DNA from: Phenylobacterium sp.
GTDB taxonomy: Bacteria; Pseudomonadota; Alphaproteobacteria; Caulobacterales; Caulobacteraceae
DNA length: 34,036 nt
Direction: 5' to 3'
NCBI RefSeq assembly: GCF_028290885.1
Contig: NZ_JAQGIZ010000139.1
Span: 1-34,036, forward strand
In this document: positions 1 through 10,227 of the stretch, in pieces
How positions within the stretch are numbered: the stretch's first letter is position 1
Layout of the letters: each line of letters starts with the position of its first letter
Notes under the pieces: generated by a model
The model's input: only the letters and a program-made list of their open reading frames with translations
What the model was told of the DNA's origin: nothing
The model's database searches: none
Program-made: the position numbers and the translations under genes

Positions 1-2
1 CG

Positions 3-128
3 CTCGGCCGCTACGGCCGCCCGGAGGAGGTGGCCCACATCACCCTGAGCCTCTGCCTGCCCGCCGCCTCCTACATCACCGGAGCCACGATCCCCGTGGA
101 CGGCGGCCTGATGGCCAGGAACGCCTAG
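3..128 (+). CDS. Short-chain dehydrogenase/reductase, C-terminal fragment
   Basis: Only the last 41 codons lie in the window; the gene begins upstream of base 1. The visible C-terminus contains '[12 protein letters not shown]', then '[12 protein letters not shown]' just before the stop. This is the classical SDR ending: a G-(R/x)-x-x-x-PEE(V/I)A loop, followed by 'ITGxxxxVDGG' in the last strand of the Rossmann fold. Such enzymes are cytoplasmic NAD(P)H-dependent oxidoreductases of alcohols and ketones. The catalytic Ser, Tyr and Lys are outside the window, so the substrate cannot be guessed. A receptor gene follows on the same strand after about 130 bases, and a Baeyer-Villiger monooxygenase lies nearby. 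A role in ketone or alcohol catabolism is therefore reasonable but inferred. Confidence 0.8.
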   Translation, partial: LGRYGRPEEVAHITLSLCLPAASYITGATIPVDGGLMARNA

Positions 129-260
129 GGCTAGAGCCCGACCGCGGCCCAGCGGGTCTCGCAAACCACCGTCAGCTTGGCGAATGCCAATCCGCCCGTC
201 ATCAGCCCGTCAGGTGGCCCCGTGCAAATGGACGCCTGAGTCGCCCGGGGAGAATCTTAC

Positions 261-2426
261 ATGCGTCGTGTCTCGGGGCTCCTGGCGCTGCTGGCGCTCG
301 CCCCCGCCGCGGGCGCCCGGGCTCAGGCTGCGGGGACCTCCGCGGCCCCGGCGCCGCCCGTCACCGTGGGCGCCGTGGTGGTCACAGCGGAGCGGCCCCC
401 CACGCAAACCCTGCTCGACCGCAAGGTCTACACCATCGGCAACGACCTGCAGGCGACCTCGGGCTCCGCCGCCGAGGTGCTCAACCAGGTGCCCTCGGTG
501 GCGGTCGACGCGGACGGCGTGCCGACCCTGCGCGGCGACGGCAACGTCACGATCCTGGTCGACGGAAAGCCCTCGGCGCAGTTCTCCGGCGCCACCCGCG
601 GCCTCAGCCTGCTGCAGTTGCCGGCCAGCGACATCGACCGGATCGAGGTGCTGACCAACCCGCCGACGCAATTCAAGGCCGAGGGGTCGGGCGGCGTGAT
701 CAACATCGTCACCAAGAAGACCCGCCAGCCGGGGTTCTCCGGGGTGGGCCGCCTCAGCGTCGGCGACCAGCGGCGCTACGTCCTCGGCCTCGATGGCGCC
801 TACAACCGCGGCAAGCTCAAGCTGTCCGGCGGTGTCGGCCTTCGCCAGGACGCCAAGGAGCGGCTTACGACCACCAACCGGTCGGAAACCGACCCCGCCT
901 CGAATGCGCTCGTCCAGAGCCAGCAAAGCATCGATGAGCATTTCCGCAGGCTGATCCCGTCGGTGAAGGCGGGCCTCGACTACGAGCTGAACGCGAGCCA
1001 GTCGTTCGGCGCCTCCTTCAGCCACCGCGAGCTGACCGGCCAGCGGTACTTCGACCAGCACGACCTGAGCGGACCAACCGCGGCCTCGCCCGCCAGCATC
1101 TCCGACCGCCACAGCGACGGCCACGAATGGAGCGTGGACGCCGACGAAAGCGCCCGCTTCGAGCAGAAGCTCTGGCGCCCCGGCGAGACGCTGGACCTGG
1201 CGGTGCAGCGCAGCGTCACCGGCGAACGCGAACGCTACGCCTATCGCAACACCTTCACCCTGCCCGCGGCCGTCCCCAGCTTCGACGACCTCCGCCTGGG
1301 CCTCGACCTCGTGAAGACCGAGTTCAGCGCCGACTACGACCTGCCGCTCGCCCACGACCGCGAGCTGAAGCTCGGCTACGATCTGGAGGACGACCGCAAC
1401 GCCTTCGACAACGTCGGCGACAACCTCGATCCGGCGACCGGCCAGCGCGCGACCAATCCCGCCGTCACCAACCACTTCCGCTACCGCCAGCAGGTCAATG
1501 CCGCCTACGGACAGTATGAGACCCCGCTCGGGCCGTGGCGGCTGCAGGCGGGGTTGCGGCTGGAGGCGACGCACGTCTCCACCCTGCAGATCACCGGCGG
1601 CGTCGCGGGCGGCCGCGACGATTTCGGCGCCTATCCGAGCCTGCACCTGGACCGCGCCCTGGGAGACGACGCCAAGCTCATGGCCAGCGTCAGCCGGCGG
1701 GTCACGCGGCCCAATCCGGAGTCGCTCAATCCGTTCACCGACTACCAGGACACCCACAACCTGCGGGCCGGCAATCCGAACCTGCTGCCGCAGGACACCT
1801 GGTCCTACGAGCTGGGTTACGCCGGAACCGTGAGCCGGCTGACCTATGGCGCCACGGCCTATTACCGGGTCGACCGCAACAGCGTCACCGACGTGATCAC
1901 CCCGGTCAGCGCCGATGTGGTCCTGGCGACCAAGATGAACCTGCCGAAAAGCCAATCGGCGGGCCTCGACTTCAACGCCAACGGCAAGCTCGGCTCCCAG
2001 CTCTCGTTCAACCTGAGCGGTGAGCTGTTCCATGCCCAGATCGACCCCGGGTCGCTGGGCGGCGCCGGCCTGCAATCGACCAACGGGCTCAACCTGAAGG
2101 CCGGGCTCGACTACCGGCCCACCACCGCCGACACGGCGCAGATCTCCTTCACCCGAACGGACCGGCGGCTGACGCCGCAGGGCTTCGTCGGCGCGATCAA
2201 CCAGGTGAACCTGGGTTATCGGCGCCAGCTGCGGCCCGACCTCGCCGCGGTGTTCACCGTCTCGGACCTGTTCGACGGCCAGAGGTTCACCCGGGTCGTG
2301 AGCACGCCGCAACTGCAGGACACCTATGTGCGCCATCAGCTCGGGCGGGTCGCCTATATCGGCTTCGTCTACACCTTCGGCGCCCCGGCCAAGGCCAAGT
2401 CCCCGAATTTCGACTACGACCAGTAG
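261..2426 (+). CDS. TonB-dependent outer-membrane receptor
   Basis: This 721-residue protein has a short signal peptide (about residues 1-22, ending 'GARAQA') and a TonB-box-like stretch 'VGAVVVTAER'. A plug domain follows (roughly 50-155) with 'NVTILVDGKPS', 'IDRIEVLTNPP' and 'GGVINIVTKK'. The remainder is a long, aromatic-rich beta-barrel. It is an energy-coupled outer-membrane importer; the plug signature is clear but the ligand is not. The barrel resembles the 'outer membrane beta-barrel family' receptors more than classical siderophore receptors. The C-terminus runs about 15 residues past the last barrel strand ('FVYTFG'), ending 'FDYDQ'. The start at 261 is supported by a GGGGAG ribosome site 8 bases upstream. 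The neighbouring unknown secreted protein, SDR and monooxygenase suggest uptake of a hydrophobic catabolic substrate (inference). Confidence 0.9.
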   Translation: MRRVSGLLALLALAPAAGARAQAAGTSAAPAPPVTVGAVVVTAERPPTQTLLDRKVYTIGNDLQATSGSAAEVLNQVPSVAVDADGVPTLRGDGNVTILVDGKPSAQFSGATRGLSLLQLPASDIDRIEVLTNPPTQFKAEGSGGVINIVTKKTRQPGFSGVGRLSVGDQRRYVLGLDGAYNRGKLKLSGGVGLRQDAKERLTTTNRSETDPASNALVQSQQSIDEHFRRLIPSVKAGLDYELNASQSFGASFSHRELTGQRYFDQHDLSGPTAASPASISDRHSDGHEWSVDADESARFEQKLWRPGETLDLAVQRSVTGERERYAYRNTFTLPAAVPSFDDLRLGLDLVKTEFSADYDLPLAHDRELKLGYDLEDDRNAFDNVGDNLDPATGQRATNPAVTNHFRYRQQVNAAYGQYETPLGPWRLQAGLRLEATHVSTLQITGGVAGGRDDFGAYPSLHLDRALGDDAKLMASVSRRVTRPNPESLNPFTDYQDTHNLRAGNPNLLPQDTWSYELGYAGTVSRLTYGATAYYRVDRNSVTDVITPVSADVVLATKMNLPKSQSAGLDFNANGKLGSQLSFNLSGELFHAQIDPGSLGGAGLQSTNGLNLKAGLDYRPTTADTAQISFTRTDRRLTPQGFVGAINQVNLGYRRQLRPDLAAVFTVSDLFDGQRFTRVVSTPQLQDTYVRHQLGRVAYIGFVYTFGAPAKAKSPNFDYDQ

Positions 2427-2458
2427 AGGGGCGGTTACCTTCGCGAGCAGCCGCCCCT
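2427..2458 (+). terminator. Hairpin directly after the receptor stop codon
   Basis: A perfect 8-bp stem, AGGGGCGG (2427-2434) with CCGCCCCT (2451-2458), has a 16-base loop and begins at the base after the TAG stop. There is no T-run, so it is not a textbook intrinsic terminator. It could act as a weak terminator or a 3' stabiliser between the receptor and the next gene. Confidence 0.4.
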
Positions 2459-2517
2459 GCCCGGGCGGTGGCCGAGCCCGCTTGCAAGCCGGGCCGCGGC
2501 GGCGAACAATCCGCCCC

Positions 2518-3548
2518 ATGACCCGCCTCGCCCGTCCCCTCGCCCGCCTCGCCTTCCTGAGCCTGCTGGCCGCCGCCGCCACGGCGCAGGCCGCCGGCTA
2601 TCACGCGCCGAAGAACGGTTTCGGCCAGCCCGACCTGCAGGGGACCTGGACCAACGCCTCGCTGACCAGCCTGCAGCGGCCGCCGATGTTCAAGACCCTC
2701 ACGCTCACCGACGCCGAGGCGCAGGCCGTGGAAAAGCGCCGTGCGGCCTTCCGCGCCGCGCAGGACAAGCCCAGCGACCCCAACGCCGGCGCCCCGCCCG
2801 CGGCCAACGACCCGGGCGGCTATAACGCCGCCTGGACCGATCCCGGCGTCGCGCTCGGCCGCATCGACGGCCAGGTGCGCACCTCTTGGCTCGTCGATCC
2901 CGCGAACGGCCAACTGCCCTACAGCCCCGCCGGACGGAAGGCCTATGTCGAGGCCCTACGCAAGGCCCGGAACGGCTGGGACGGGCCGGAAACCCGGCCG
3001 CTGGGCGAGCGCTGCATCCTGGGCTTCGGCTCCACGGCCGGCCCGCCGATGCTGAACGTGCTCTACAACAACAACTACCAGATCGTGCAGTCGAAGGACG
3101 CCGTCGCGATCCTGGTGGAGATGAACCACGACGCCCGCATCGTGCGGCTCACCGACCGCAAGCATCCGCAGGCCGACATCCGGCCCTGGATGGGCGACAG
3201 CGTCGGCTGGTGGGAGGGCGACACCCTGGTGGTCGAGACCACCAACTTCAATCCGGGCGAGAGCCTCAGGCCCTATTTCGACAACTCGATCTACCTGTCG
3301 CCCGCGGCCCGGGTGACCGAGCGCTTCACCCGCGTCTCGCCTACCCAGATCCTCTACCGGTTCGCCGTCGACGATCCGGCGACCTACAGCCAGGTGTGGA
3401 AGGCCGAGATGCCGCTCAACGCCACCAAGGGCCCGGTCTACGAGTACGCCTGCCACGAGGGCAACTACGCCCTGCCCGGCATCCTCGCCGGCGCGCGGCA
3501 GGCGGAGAAGGAGGGTCGCAAGATTGAGGGCGTGGACGTCAGCGGCGG

Positions 3549-3552
<4 letters not shown>
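2518..3552 (+). CDS. Secreted protein of unknown function
   Basis: This 344-residue protein has a clear signal peptide (about 1-24, '[15 protein letters not shown]'). The mature part starts with '[17 protein letters not shown]', a G-x-PDL-x-G-x-W pattern. It later contains '[16 protein letters not shown]' and ends its folded part with '[14 protein letters not shown]'. I recognise this arrangement from uncharacterised secreted proteins of soil bacteria, often found near catabolic genes, but I cannot name a family or reaction. One conserved Cys-His-Glu ('CHEGN') near the C-terminus could be functional. The start at 2518 was chosen because it gives the signal peptide; only a weak ribosome site precedes it. 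The stop overlaps the stop of the convergent monooxygenase gene by four bases. Confidence 0.8.
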
Positions 3553-5378
<1,826 letters not shown>

Positions 5379-5550
5379 GGCGTCGGCGTTCCTTCGGCGT
5401 TTTCGGCATCAGGCTAGAGGTGACGCGACGACAATCAAGGCGGCAATCGCGCGCGCCATACCCCGCTTACGAAAGGCGGCTGGCGCCGGAAAATGTCCGG
5501 AAGCCGACAGATAGGAGGAAGCCTTAACCTGATGGCGCGATCCTTCCCCG

Positions 5551-7794
5551 ATGGCAGCGCTGCACGCCTCCAAGGACGCCGCGACCGGCGGGGCCTACGG
5601 CCTGGGTTTCGAGACCCTGCCGATGCCGATGGCCGTGCTGGATGGCGAACTCGCCATCCTGGAGGTCAACGCCGCCTTGGCGGAGCTGCTGGAGGTGCCC
5701 GCCGCCAGCTTGCTCGGCGAGCCATTGCGCGAGCGCCTGTGCTCGGCGGCGAGCGATGTCCCGCCCGGCGACGGCGTCCAGACCTTCGGCTTCCAATACG
5801 CCGACGGGCCGCGCTGGCTGCGCCTGGACCTCCAGGCCCACGGCGAGCAAACCCTGGCGCTCCTCGTCGATGTCACCGGCGAGCGCACCGTGCTCGAGCG
5901 GATGAAGGCCGATTTCGCGGCTCGCGGACGGCTGATGCACGACGCCGAGGTCGGCGTCTGGCGCTACGACCCCGACGCCGAGGTCTATCACTTTCCCAGC
6001 GAACTCGCGCTGGGCCACGCGGCGATCGGCGAACCCGTGCCGCTCGCCGCTCTGCGAGCCGTTCAGCACGAGGACGACCGCGCCATCGACGACGCCATCC
6101 GCGAACGCCTGACCCGCGGCGAAGGCGCGGCCGAGGCGGAGATGCGCTACCGGACCGGCGACGGGGGCTGGCGCCACCTGCGGGTGCTCTACCGCTCGGG
6201 CCGCAAGCTGAAATCCGGCCGCTACGAGATGTACGGCATCAGCCAGAGCGTCACCGACCTGGCCCAGGCCCGGGACGAAGCCAACGCCAATGCGCAGCGG
6301 CTGAAGCTGGCGCTCACCGCCGCCCGCGCCGGCGTCTTCGGCTACGATTACCTCAAGGGCGAGTACTGGCTGTCGCCGGAGTTCCGCGACGTCCTGGGTA
6401 AAGAGGCCATCGCCGCCGCCGCTGCGGCGGACGATCCGCGCATGATCTTCCATCCCGACGACCGCGACACCTTGCGCGCCATGGGCGAGGCCAGCCAGAA
6501 GGCCGGCCAGGCGGTCTCCAGCGAGGCCCGCGTGGTGCGCGCGGAGGGCGCGATCTGGGTGCGGGTCTATTGGCAGACCGAATGCGACCCTGCCGGCGCA
6601 CCCGTCCGCGGCATCGGCCTGCTGCTCGACATCGACGAGGAGAAGCGCCAGGAGCTGGCGCTCACCGACGCACGCCGCCTGGCGGAGTCGGCGACGGCGT
6701 CGAAGTCCAGCTTCCTGGCCTCGGTGAGCCACGAGATCCGCACGCCGATGAACGGCATCGTGGGCGTGCTCAACCTGCTGGAGCGCGAGGCGCTGAGCGT
6801 CGAGGGCCGCGACCTCCTGGGCGAGGCGCTGGCCTGCAGCGACATGCTGGCCCAACTGATCGACGACGTGCTCGACTTCTCCAAGATGGAAGCCGGCAAG
6901 CTGGAGGTGGCGCCGACGCCCACCGATCCGGCGGCGGTGATGGCCAGCGTCGTGGCTCTGCTGCATCCCCAGGCCGACACCAAGAACCTCTACATGCGGG
7001 CTGTCGCCGAGCAGATGGGCTGGGCGGAGATCGACCCGGTCCGCCTGCGCCAGTGCCTGTTCAACGTCATCGGCAACGCCGTCAAGTTCACCGACACCGG
7101 CGGCGTGGAAGTGCGGATGCGCTACGTCGAAGGCGCGCCGCGAAAGCTGCGCTGCGAGGTGCACGACACTGGCGTCGGCGTGCCCGAGCACGCCAAGGCC
7201 GCGCTCTTTGACCGTTTCCAGCAAGCCCACGCCGGGCCCGACCGCAAGTTCGGCGGCACCGGCCTTGGCCTCGCCATTTCCCGCAACCTGGCCGAGCTGA
7301 TGGGCGGGGAGATGGGCTTCGAGAGCACCGAGGACGTGGGTTCGGTCTTCTGGTTCGAGATCGCCGCGCCGCATGCCGAACCCCTCACGCCCGCGCCGCA
7401 GGCCAAGGCCGGCGATGCGCCGCTGGCGGGCCTGAAGGTCCTGCTGGTGGACGATAACCGCACCAACCGCGTGATCGGCCTGAAGTCGCTCGAGGCGCTG
7501 GGCGCCGAGGCCGAGACCGCCGACAGCGGCGAAGCGGCCATCGCCGCGGCGGCCCGCGGCGGCTACGACCTGATCCTGATGGACGTGAACATGCCTGGCA
7601 TGGACGGCATGGAAGCCACCCGCCGCATCCGCGACCTGCCGCAGCCGCAGGCGGACGTGCCGATCGTGGCGCTCACCGCCGACGTCATGACCCACCACCA
7701 GGCGGCCTATCGCGCCGCGGGCATGAACGGCTTCGTGCCGAAACCCTTCTCGCCAGGCCAGATGCTCGCGGAGATCGTCCGGATCGCCGGCTGA
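5551..7794 (+). CDS. PAS-domain hybrid sensor histidine kinase
   Basis: This 747-residue protein has no membrane segments, so it is probably a cytoplasmic sensor. Two to three PAS-like domains occupy about residues 15-365. A HisKA domain follows with the H-box 'SVSHEIRTPMNG' (phospho-accepting His394). The HATPase domain carries the N-box 'FNVIGNAVKFTD', G1 'DTGVGVPE' and G2 'GGTGLGLAIS'. A C-terminal receiver contains 'LLVDDNRTNR', phospho-acceptor Asp678 in 'LILMDVNMPGMDG' and the Lys of 'VPKPFSP'. No output domain or partner regulator is adjacent, so it is an orphan that would pass phosphate to an unlinked protein. The reading frame allows no start upstream of 5551 because a stop lies at 5530. 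No ribosome site is close to 5551; an AGGAGG is instead placed before an out-of-frame ATG at 5532. Confidence 0.93.
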   Translation: MAALHASKDAATGGAYGLGFETLPMPMAVLDGELAILEVNAALAELLEVPAASLLGEPLRERLCSAASDVPPGDGVQTFGFQYADGPRWLRLDLQAHGEQTLALLVDVTGERTVLERMKADFAARGRLMHDAEVGVWRYDPDAEVYHFPSELALGHAAIGEPVPLAALRAVQHEDDRAIDDAIRERLTRGEGAAEAEMRYRTGDGGWRHLRVLYRSGRKLKSGRYEMYGISQSVTDLAQARDEANANAQRLKLALTAARAGVFGYDYLKGEYWLSPEFRDVLGKEAIAAAAAADDPRMIFHPDDRDTLRAMGEASQKAGQAVSSEARVVRAEGAIWVRVYWQTECDPAGAPVRGIGLLLDIDEEKRQELALTDARRLAESATASKSSFLASVSHEIRTPMNGIVGVLNLLEREALSVEGRDLLGEALACSDMLAQLIDDVLDFSKMEAGKLEVAPTPTDPAAVMASVVALLHPQADTKNLYMRAVAEQMGWAEIDPVRLRQCLFNVIGNAVKFTDTGGVEVRMRYVEGAPRKLRCEVHDTGVGVPEHAKAALFDRFQQAHAGPDRKFGGTGLGLAISRNLAELMGGEMGFESTEDVGSVFWFEIAAPHAEPLTPAPQAKAGDAPLAGLKVLLVDDNRTNRVIGLKSLEALGAEAETADSGEAAIAAAARGGYDLILMDVNMPGMDGMEATRRIRDLPQPQADVPIVALTADVMTHHQAAYRAAGMNGFVPKPFSPGQMLAEIVRIAG

Positions 7795-7807
7795 GCCGGC
7801 GAGCCCG

Positions 7808-8302
7808 TCAGGCGGAAACCGCGCCGGCCTTCTGTTCGGCCAGGCGCTTGAGGCTCGTCAGCCCTTCGTCGAACTGCGGGCCGACCAGCTTGTCCATGCT
7901 GAAGAACAGACCCATCACCTTCGACATCAGGGTGTTCGGGCCGAACATGGCCCAGGTCACCTTCGTGCCCGACCCTTGCGGCGCCAGGGTGAACTCCGCG
8001 GTGTTGTGCGCGGTGAACGGTTTGCTGAAATCAAGCTGGATGACGACCTTCGACGGCGCGTCGGACTGGACGATCTCCATGCGTCCGGAGCCCGCCTTCC
8101 TGCCGACCCAGGCGTAGGCCGCGCCCTTGCCGCGGGCCGGACCTGAGTAGGTCTTGCCGAGGTTCGCATCCATCTTCTCGTACGGCGACCAGGCCGCCCA
8201 GGCGCGGAAGTCGTCGATCTGCGGGAAGATCGCCTGCGCGGGGGCGTCGATCACGATCGAACGCTCCACCCGGAAGGTGTCGGAGTTGATTGGGCCGGCC
8301 AT
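7808..8302 (-). CDS. SRPBCC (START/polyketide-cyclase-like) family protein
   Basis: This 164-residue protein starts 'FRVERSIVIDAPAQAIFPQIDDFRAW'. That is the typical first strand and helix of the helix-grip fold: a V-x-R-S-x-x-I-x-A-P-x-x-x-(I/V)-F-x-x-I-x-D-F pattern. It continues with 'AWSPYEKMD' and 'GTKVTWAMFG'. These proteins form a hydrophobic pocket and bind or process small lipophilic ligands; the ligand here is unknown. I chose the ATG at 8302 over one 9 codons upstream because GAAGAGGAG lies 7 bases before it. It converges on the hybrid kinase gene with only 13 bases between stops, which share a short GC palindrome. Confidence 0.82.
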   Translation of the reverse strand: MAGPINSDTFRVERSIVIDAPAQAIFPQIDDFRAWAAWSPYEKMDANLGKTYSGPARGKGAAYAWVGRKAGSGRMEIVQSDAPSKVVIQLDFSKPFTAHNTAEFTLAPQGSGTKVTWAMFGPNTLMSKVMGLFFSMDKLVGPQFDEGLTSLKRLAEQKAGAVSA

Positions 8303-8430
8303 GATGAGGCTCCTCTTCCAGATGCTCATCTGAAAGACGCGGCAGCATCCTCCCAGCCGACAGGGCAGGCAAATTCTTTGCTCTGCGCCTGCCGCGCGGG
8401 GTCGGCTTGCGTCGTCCGGCGGGCTCGCCC

Positions 8431-8456
8431 AAAAGCCGGCCGCCGCCCGAGCCGGC
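8431..8456 (-). terminator. Intrinsic terminator after the XRE regulator gene
   Basis: Read on the minus strand, a GCCGGC / GCCGGC stem with a 10-base loop is followed immediately by TTTT. An alternative 7-bp stem (8443-8449 with 8457-8463) overlaps it. It lies 15 bases past the stop of the regulator gene at 8471. Confidence 0.5.
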
Positions 8457-8470
8457 CGGGCGGTCCTACC

Positions 8471-8749
8471 CTAGCCAAGTCCCTCGAGACTGAAGGCGAT
8501 CCGCCGAAACAGTTCGACGGGGTCGACGTCCAGCGCCTTGGCCACCCGATAGAGCTCGAGGGCATCGACCCTACGCTGGCCGCGCTCGATCATCGTCACG
8601 TGCGAGGCGGCTTTTCCGAGCTTGTCGGCCAAGGCGCGCTGGCTGACGCCGGCGTGCCGGCGCGTTTCGATGAGGATCGCCACGAGCTGGCGATATTCGG
8701 CGCTGAAAACCGGATTCGGGCGGCGCTGGACGATCCTGATAGGCGGCAT
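8471..8749 (-). CDS. Small XRE-family helix-turn-helix regulator
   Basis: This 92-residue protein is almost entirely one Cro/C1-type helix-turn-helix domain (about residues 18-78). 'LVAILIETRRHAGVSQRALADKLGK' covers helices 1-2, 'SHVTMIERGQRRVDALELYRVAKAL' covers the recognition helix and following region, and 'DVDPVELFRRI' closes the domain. There is no sensor or peptidase domain. It probably binds DNA as a dimer and may regulate neighbouring genes. It lies 51 bases downstream of the secreted duplicated-domain protein, on the same strand, so it may be the last gene of that transcript. It is followed by a terminator-like hairpin. Confidence 0.85.
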   Translation of the reverse strand: MPPIRIVQRRPNPVFSAEYRQLVAILIETRRHAGVSQRALADKLGKAASHVTMIERGQRRVDALELYRVAKALDVDPVELFRRIAFSLEGLG

Positions 8750-8800
8750 CGGAACGCGGGTCCTTCAAGTGTTGGCGAGGCCGGAGGACCGTCAGCCCTC

Positions 8801-9670
8801 CTAGGGTGTGTGGAGGTAGGGCCGCCCGCGACCTGGTTCGGAACGGGCGCCGGGCGTGTCGCGGCGTCCCTTGTGGACGAGCCTGGGTGCGGGTTCAGGC
8901 AACAGCTCATCGGCGACGACGGCCAGTTTCTCCACCCGCACGGTGCTCTTGTTGTCGGCGATCTTCTTCCATTCGGGCGACGCCGCCAGCGACGCGCGGA
9001 CCGCCTTCACGACCGCGTCGCGGCGCGCCAGGCCGGCGTCGCCGCGGTACTCCAGGAGCAGCATCGAGGACCAGGGACGACCGGGATAGTAGCGCGCGAG
9101 ATAGACCCCGTAGGCGCCCAGCGCGCCCGCGTCCATCCACCCGTTCACCTGCGGCAGCAGGTAGCCGTCGACGTAGGTCAGGTAGTCGTCGGTCGAGACC
9201 AGATAGTCGTAGGGCACCACAAGGTAGACGGGCGCCTCGCCCGACGCGCTCCGCGACGCGCCCGTGCGGGCGGGGTCGGCCGGCGCCGATGCGATCCCCC
9301 GGACCAGCCGCGACGCCTGCGGATCCAGGCCGGCGGGGGCCATCGTTTCGATCGACCGCCAGTGCGCGAGGTCTTCGGCGCTTCGGAAATTGAGGATGGC
9401 CATCATGTCCCAGCCGGCGCTGTCCACGTAGCGGCTCATCAGCACGTGGTAGGACGTGAGCTCGCCCGCCGAGCGCAGGCCGTCCAGTCGCGGCAGGGTC
9501 GATCGGCGGACCGCCGCCCTGAACGCCGGACGGTCCGCCGGCGCCACCTGATAGGTGATGATCAGCGACCTCGCCCCCTGGTCACGCCAGTCGGCGGCGC
9601 GGGCCGCCGGAGCTGCAGCCATCAAGGCGATCGCCGCCGCCAGGATCGTGAGGACTCGCATAGGGGTCAT
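8801..9670 (-). CDS. Secreted protein with two similar alpha/beta repeats, function unknown
   Basis: The 289-residue product has a signal peptide ('VLTILAAAIALMAAAPAARA'). Two halves look homologous. The first has 'LIITYQVAP', 'STLPRLDGLRSAGELTSYHV', 'SRYVDSAGWDMMAILNFRS'. The second has 'LVVPYDYLV', 'YLLPQVNGWMDAGALGAYGV', 'ARYYPGRPWSSMLLLEYRG'. Both share the order L-x-x-P, G-x-x-x-A-G-x-L-x-x-Y-x-V, R-Y, W-x-x-M-x-x-L. The pattern is compatible with a duplicated ferredoxin-like (ABM/NIPSNAP-type) fold, but this is my inference. The start at 9670 overlaps the stop of the cytochrome b561 gene in an ATGA; a second ATG at 9661 is possible. Tight coupling suggests a joint periplasmic role with the cytochrome. 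Confidence 0.75.
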   Translation of the reverse strand: MTPMRVLTILAAAIALMAAAPAARAADWRDQGARSLIITYQVAPADRPAFRAAVRRSTLPRLDGLRSAGELTSYHVLMSRYVDSAGWDMMAILNFRSAEDLAHWRSIETMAPAGLDPQASRLVRGIASAPADPARTGASRSASGEAPVYLVVPYDYLVSTDDYLTYVDGYLLPQVNGWMDAGALGAYGVYLARYYPGRPWSSMLLLEYRGDAGLARRDAVVKAVRASLAASPEWKKIADNKSTVRVEKLAVVADELLPEPAPRLVHKGRRDTPGARSEPGRGRPYLHTP

Positions 9671-10227
9671 GTCCGTTTGCTGGATGGCCACATCCGCATG
9701 AGCACACCGTCGCGCAGGACAAGGTGATGCCAGAGCGCGGCCAAGGCGTGCAGTCCGGCCAGCCCGAACAGCGCATAGGCCAGGTAGCCGTGGAGGTTTT
9801 CGGTGGGGTGGAAGACCGCCCGGTTCGACTTCACGCCGAAGTCCAGCCGGACGAGGCCGAAATCGAAGACGCGGCCATGCCAGACGAAGGTCACGATGCC
9901 GATCAGGGGAATGACCAGCAGCAAGGCGTAGAGCAGCAGGTGGACCGGGTAGGACAGCCGGGCGGAAAACTCGCCGACGTCGGGCGGCAGATCGGGCGGC
10001 GTGTGCCGCAGCCGCCACCAGATCCGCGCCGCAACCAGCGCCAGAATCAACAGGCCGGTCACGGCGTGGATGTTGATCCAGAAGGCCTGCGTCGCCTTCG
10101 GCCAGGAATCGTGGAGCAGGCCAAGGATTCCGGCGACGACGATGAGCGCGGCGATGGCCCAATGCAGGGCCATGGCGACAGGACCGTAGGCGACCGGTCC
10201 GGTGGAAGGGTTGAGCGTCCTGGCCAT
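9667..10227 (-). CDS. Cytochrome b561 family membrane protein
   Basis: This 186-residue protein has four hydrophobic segments and the di-haem b-type cytochrome pattern. The segments are 'ALHWAIAALIVVAGIL' (helix 1, with a ligand-type His), 'NIHAVTGLLILALVAARIWW' (helix 2), 'VHLLLYALLLVIPLIGIVT' (helix 3) and 'LHGYLAYALFGLAGLHALAALWHHLV' (helix 4). Such proteins move electrons from quinol, or between periplasmic partners, in the inner membrane. It overlaps the barrel gene upstream by one base (TGATG) and the secreted-protein gene downstream by four (ATGA). The three are therefore probably translated as a coupled set. With the PepSY-reductase gene 83 bases further upstream, a role in periplasmic redox chemistry is likely. 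Confidence 0.93.
   Translation of the reverse strand: MARTLNPSTGPVAYGPVAMALHWAIAALIVVAGILGLLHDSWPKATQAFWINIHAVTGLLILALVAARIWWRLRHTPPDLPPDVGEFSARLSYPVHLLLYALLLVIPLIGIVTFVWHGRVFDFGLVRLDFGVKSNRAVFHPTENLHGYLAYALFGLAGLHALAALWHHLVLRDGVLMRMWPSSKRT

Noticed and set aside
210..2582. Minus-strand open frame of 790 codons opposite the first receptor
   Set aside because: Composition is Arg/Gly/Val-rich without any domain; the plus-strand receptor has plug motifs and a ribosome site.
7786..7800. GCCGGC-TGA-GCCGGC palindrome around the hybrid kinase stop, as a terminator
   Set aside because: The 3-base loop and lack of a T-run make it a weak candidate; such short GC palindromes are common here.
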